DNA from: Amycolatopsis tucumanensis
GTDB taxonomy: Bacteria; Actinomycetota; Actinomycetes; Mycobacteriales; Pseudonocardiaceae
DNA: 64,000 nt
Assembly (NCBI RefSeq): GCF_021654135.1
Contig: NZ_JAKGSD010000001.1
Coordinates: 62,001 to 126,000 of the forward strand
Direction of reading: 5' to 3'
Shown here: positions 61,722 through 64,000 of the stretch, one piece after another
How the letters are laid out: every line of letters begins with the position of its first letter
Position numbering within the stretch: position 1 is the first letter of the stretch
Notes under the pieces: generated by a model
The model's database searches: none
Seen by the model: only the letters and a program-made list of their open reading frames with translations
What the model was told of the DNA's origin: nothing
Made by a program: the position numbers and the translations under genes

Positions 61722-62945
61722 ATGACGACGACCGAACGGCCCGATCTCGCCTGGCTCGACGAGGTCACCATGACGCAGCTCGAGCGCAACCCGTACGAGG
61801 TGTACGAGCGGCTGCGCGCGGAGGCGCCGCTGGCCTTCGTGCCGGTGCTGGGGTCCTACGTCGCCTCGACCGCCGAGGTCTGCCGCGAAGTCGCGACCAG
61901 CCCGGACTTCGAGGCCGTCATCACCCCGGCCGGCGGCCGCACCTTCGGGCACCCGGCGATCATCGGCGTCAACGGCGACATCCACGCCGACCTGCGCTCC
62001 ATGGTCGAGCCCGCCCTGCAGCCCGCCGAGGTGGACCGCTGGATCGACGACCTGGTGCGGCCCATCGCGCGCCGCTACCTGGAGCGGTTCGAAAACGACG
62101 GGCACGCCGAACTGGTGGCGCAGTACTGCGAGCCGGTCAGCGTCCGCTCGCTCGGCGACCTGCTCGGCCTGCAGGAGGTCGACTCGGACAAGCTGCGCGA
62201 GTGGTTCGCCAAGCTGAACCGCTCGTTCACCAACGCCGCCGTCGACGAGAACGGCGAGTTCGCCAACCCCGAGGGCTTCGCCGAGGGCGACCAGGCCAAG
62301 GCCGAGATCCGCGCCGTCGTCGACCCGCTGATCGACAAGTGGATCGAGCACCCCGACGACAGCGCCATCTCGCACTGGCTGCACGACGGCATGCCGCCCG
62401 GCCAGACCCGCGACCGCGAGTACATCTACCCGACGATCTACGTGTACCTGCTCGGCGCGATGCAGGAACCCGGCCACGGCATGGCCTCCACCCTGGTCGG
62501 CCTGTTCAGCAGGCCCGAGCAGCTGGAAGAGGTCGTCGACGACCCCACGCTGATCCCGCGGGCGATCGCCGAGGGCCTGCGGTGGACCTCGCCGATCTGG
62601 TCGGCCACCGCCCGCATCTCCACCAAGCCGGTGACCATCGCCGGGGTCGACCTGCCCGCCGGCACGCCGGTGATGCTCTCCTACGGCTCGGCCAACCACG
62701 ACACCGGCAAGTACGAGGCGCCCTCGCAGTACGACCTGCACCGCCCGCCGCTGCCGCACCTCGCCTTCGGCGCGGGCAACCACGCGTGCGCGGGCATCTA
62801 CTTCGCCAACCACGTCATGCGGATCGCGCTGGAGGAGCTGTTCGAGGCCATCCCGAACCTGGAGCGCGACACCCGCGAGGGCGTCGAGTTCTGGGGCTGG
62901 GGCTTCCGCGGCCCCACCTCGCTGCACGTCACCTGGGAGGTGTGA
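61722..62945 (+). CDS. gcoA: Cytochrome P450 guaiacol O-demethylase
   Basis: A 407-residue P450 (CYP255A type). Residues reported for GcoA of Amycolatopsis sp. ATCC 39116 are all in register: Phe75, Phe169, Val241, Gly245, Ile292, Ala295, Thr296, Phe395, and the haem Cys356 in [10 protein letters not shown]. The I-helix reads GAMQEPGHG, so the usual acid-alcohol Asp/Thr pair is Glu249-Pro250, a known oddity of GcoA. It demethylates guaiacol to catechol plus formaldehyde using electrons from GcoB. GGGAGG is upstream of ATG. Confidence 0.96.
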
Positions 62946-62946
62946 G

Positions 62947-63951
62947 GTGACGTTCGCGGTCAGCGTCGGGGGCAGGCGGGTCGACTGCGAGCCCGGCCAG
63001 ACCCTGCTCGAGGCGTTCCTGCGCGGCGGGATGTGGATGCCCAACTCGTGCAACCAGGGCACCTGCGGCACCTGCAAGCTCCAGGTGCTCTCCGGCGAGG
63101 TCGACCACGGCGCCGCCCCGGAGGACACCCTCAGCGCCGAGGAACGCGCGTCCGGACTGGCGCTCGCCTGCCAGGCCCGTCCGCTCGCCGACACGGAGGT
63201 GCGCAGCACCGCCGACGCCGGGCGCGTCACGCACCCGCTGCGCGACCTGACGGCCACCGTGCTGGAGGTCGCCGACATCGCGCGCGACACCCGGCGGGTG
63301 CTGCTGGGCCTGGCCGAGCCGCTGGCGTTCGAGGCCGGGCAGTACGTCGAGCTGGTCGTGCCCGGCTCCGGCGCGCGGCGGCAGTACTCGCTGGCCAACA
63401 CCGCCGACGAGGACAAGGTGCTGGAGCTGCACGTCCGGCGCGTGCCCGGTGGGGTCGCCACCGACGGCTGGCTCTTCGACGGGCTCGCCGCCGGCGACCG
63501 GGTCGAGGCGACCGGGCCGCTCGGCGACTTCCACCTGCCGCCGCCGGACGAAGACGACGGCGGCCCGATGGTGCTCATCGGCGGCGGCACCGGGCTGGCG
63601 CCGCTGGTGGGCATCGCCCGCACCGCGCTGGCCCGGCACCCGTCGCGCGAGGTGTTGCTGTACCACGGGGTGCGCGGCGCGGCGGACCTGTACGACCTCG
63701 GCCGGTTCGCCGAGATCGCGGAGGAGCACCCGGGTTTCCGGTTCGTGCCGGTGCTGTCGGACGAGCCGGATCCGGCGTACCGCGGCGGTTTCCCGACCGA
63801 CGCGTTCGTCGAAGACGTCCCCAGTGGACGCGGCTGGTCCGGCTGGCTGTGCGGCCCGCCGGCGATGGTCGAGGCCGGGGTGAAGGCGTTCAAACGGCGG
63901 CGCATGTCGCCGCGGCGGATCCACCGGGAGAAGTTCACGCCGGCCTCGTGA
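62947..63951 (+). CDS. gcoB: GcoB: [2Fe-2S]-FAD-NADH reductase for GcoA
   Basis: A 334-residue single-chain reductase. The N-terminal plant-type ferredoxin has Cys35, Cys40, Cys43 and Cys75 (SCNQGTCGTCKLQ and ALACQARP). FAD binding is at RQYSLAN (145-151), and NADH binding is at LIGGGTGLAPLVG and WLCGPPAMVEAG. It passes two electrons from NADH to the P450. GTG start one base after the gcoA stop. Its 3' end overlaps a minus-strand partial gene by 17 bp. Confidence 0.95.
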   Translation: MTFAVSVGGRRVDCEPGQTLLEAFLRGGMWMPNSCNQGTCGTCKLQVLSGEVDHGAAPEDTLSAEERASGLALACQARPLADTEVRSTADAGRVTHPLRDLTATVLEVADIARDTRRVLLGLAEPLAFEAGQYVELVVPGSGARRQYSLANTADEDKVLELHVRRVPGGVATDGWLFDGLAAGDRVEATGPLGDFHLPPPDEDDGGPMVLIGGGTGLAPLVGIARTALARHPSREVLLYHGVRGAADLYDLGRFAEIAEEHPGFRFVPVLSDEPDPAYRGGFPTDAFVEDVPSGRGWSGWLCGPPAMVEAGVKAFKRRRMSPRRIHREKFTPAS

Positions 63952-64000
63952 GGACTTCGAGGGTGACGGCCGTGGTATCGCCCGGGTGCAGGTCCTCGGC
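63935..64000 (-). CDS. 3' end of a gene continuing beyond the window
   Basis: The last 21 codons of a minus-strand frame (AEDLHPGDTTAVTLEVLTRPA, read to the TGA at 63,935) run out of the window at its right edge. The length is too short to name a family. Codon pattern and beta-like alternation look coding, and it converges on gcoB with a 17-bp overlap. Confidence 0.4.
   Translation of the reverse strand, partial: AEDLHPGDTTAVTLEVLTRPA

Overview
The window is very GC-rich, densely packed actinobacterial DNA with GTG and TTG starts, ATGA/GTGA stop-start overlaps and actinomycete-type regulators. It is almost certainly Amycolatopsis. The right end carries a P450 and reductase pair whose length (407 and 334 residues) and active-site residues (Phe75, Phe169, Val241, Gly245, Ile292, Thr296, Cys356, Phe395) match GcoA/GcoB, the guaiacol O-demethylase of Amycolatopsis sp. 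ATCC 39116. The source is therefore that strain or a close relative. No rRNA, tRNA, CRISPR array, insertion sequence or phage gene was seen.

Layout. 1-11.8 kb is an envelope/stress/transport block: end of a LuxR-type regulator, HdeD-like, PLDc_N-SHOCT, K+ channel, GH15 trehalase-like, LapA-like, YihY, MFS, AI-2E, HD-domain and SulP genes. 12-18.2 kb holds a GAF-Fis activator divergent from a flavoprotein / NTF2-like / mycofactocin-type SDR operon, with a luciferase-like monooxygenase. 18.2-28.8 kb is a compact set of divergent operons that looks like an undescribed biosynthetic system: a GTP cyclohydrolase II homologue lacking the usual Tyr, a creatininase-family amidohydrolase, a PTPS-fold protein that has lost active-site residues, an MDR dehydrogenase, GT4 glycosyltransferase, methyltransferase, flippase-like protein, inositol-phosphatase-like and PLP enzymes, a CDP-alcohol phosphotransferase and a membrane phospho/sulfo-hydrolase. 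28.8-34.4 kb holds a benzoylformate decarboxylase and aromatic-acid transporter under a LysR regulator, then an HxlR/hydrolase pair. 34.4-43 kb has a decayed response regulator, a BCCT transporter, secreted SGNH and NAGPA-like proteins, and a TetR/SnoaL/hydrolase group. 43-58 kb mixes a VapBC-type module, small membrane proteins, an F420-type LLM enzyme with ArsR, pirin, an ECF42-type sigma factor with its YciI partner, a nucleoside hydrolase and a PGRP-LGFP amidase. 58-64 kb ends with an SDR/LysR pair, a methyltransferase and the gco locus.

A striking feature is that three separate places within 11 kb (12.0, 18.3 and 22.7 kb) carry tandem duplications of gene ends. At 22.7 kb the duplicated 5' end of the flippase gene has become a chain of 54-56 residue single-pass membrane mini-ORFs. 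Each overlaps the next by ATGA and each carries its own Shine-Dalgarno sequence; repeat lengths differ only by multiples of three. At 12.0 kb a 209-bp unit carrying the regulator's HTH is repeated almost perfectly. At 18.3 kb the copies are decayed.

How the genes work together. The gco locus (AraC regulator, P450, reductase) demethylates lignin-derived guaiacol; the benzoylformate decarboxylase and AAHS transporter feed another aromatic acid into central metabolism. The 18-28 kb genes are inferred to start from GTP (a FAPy-type ring opening followed by deformylation) and to build a glycosylated, methylated, possibly membrane-linked product of unknown structure.
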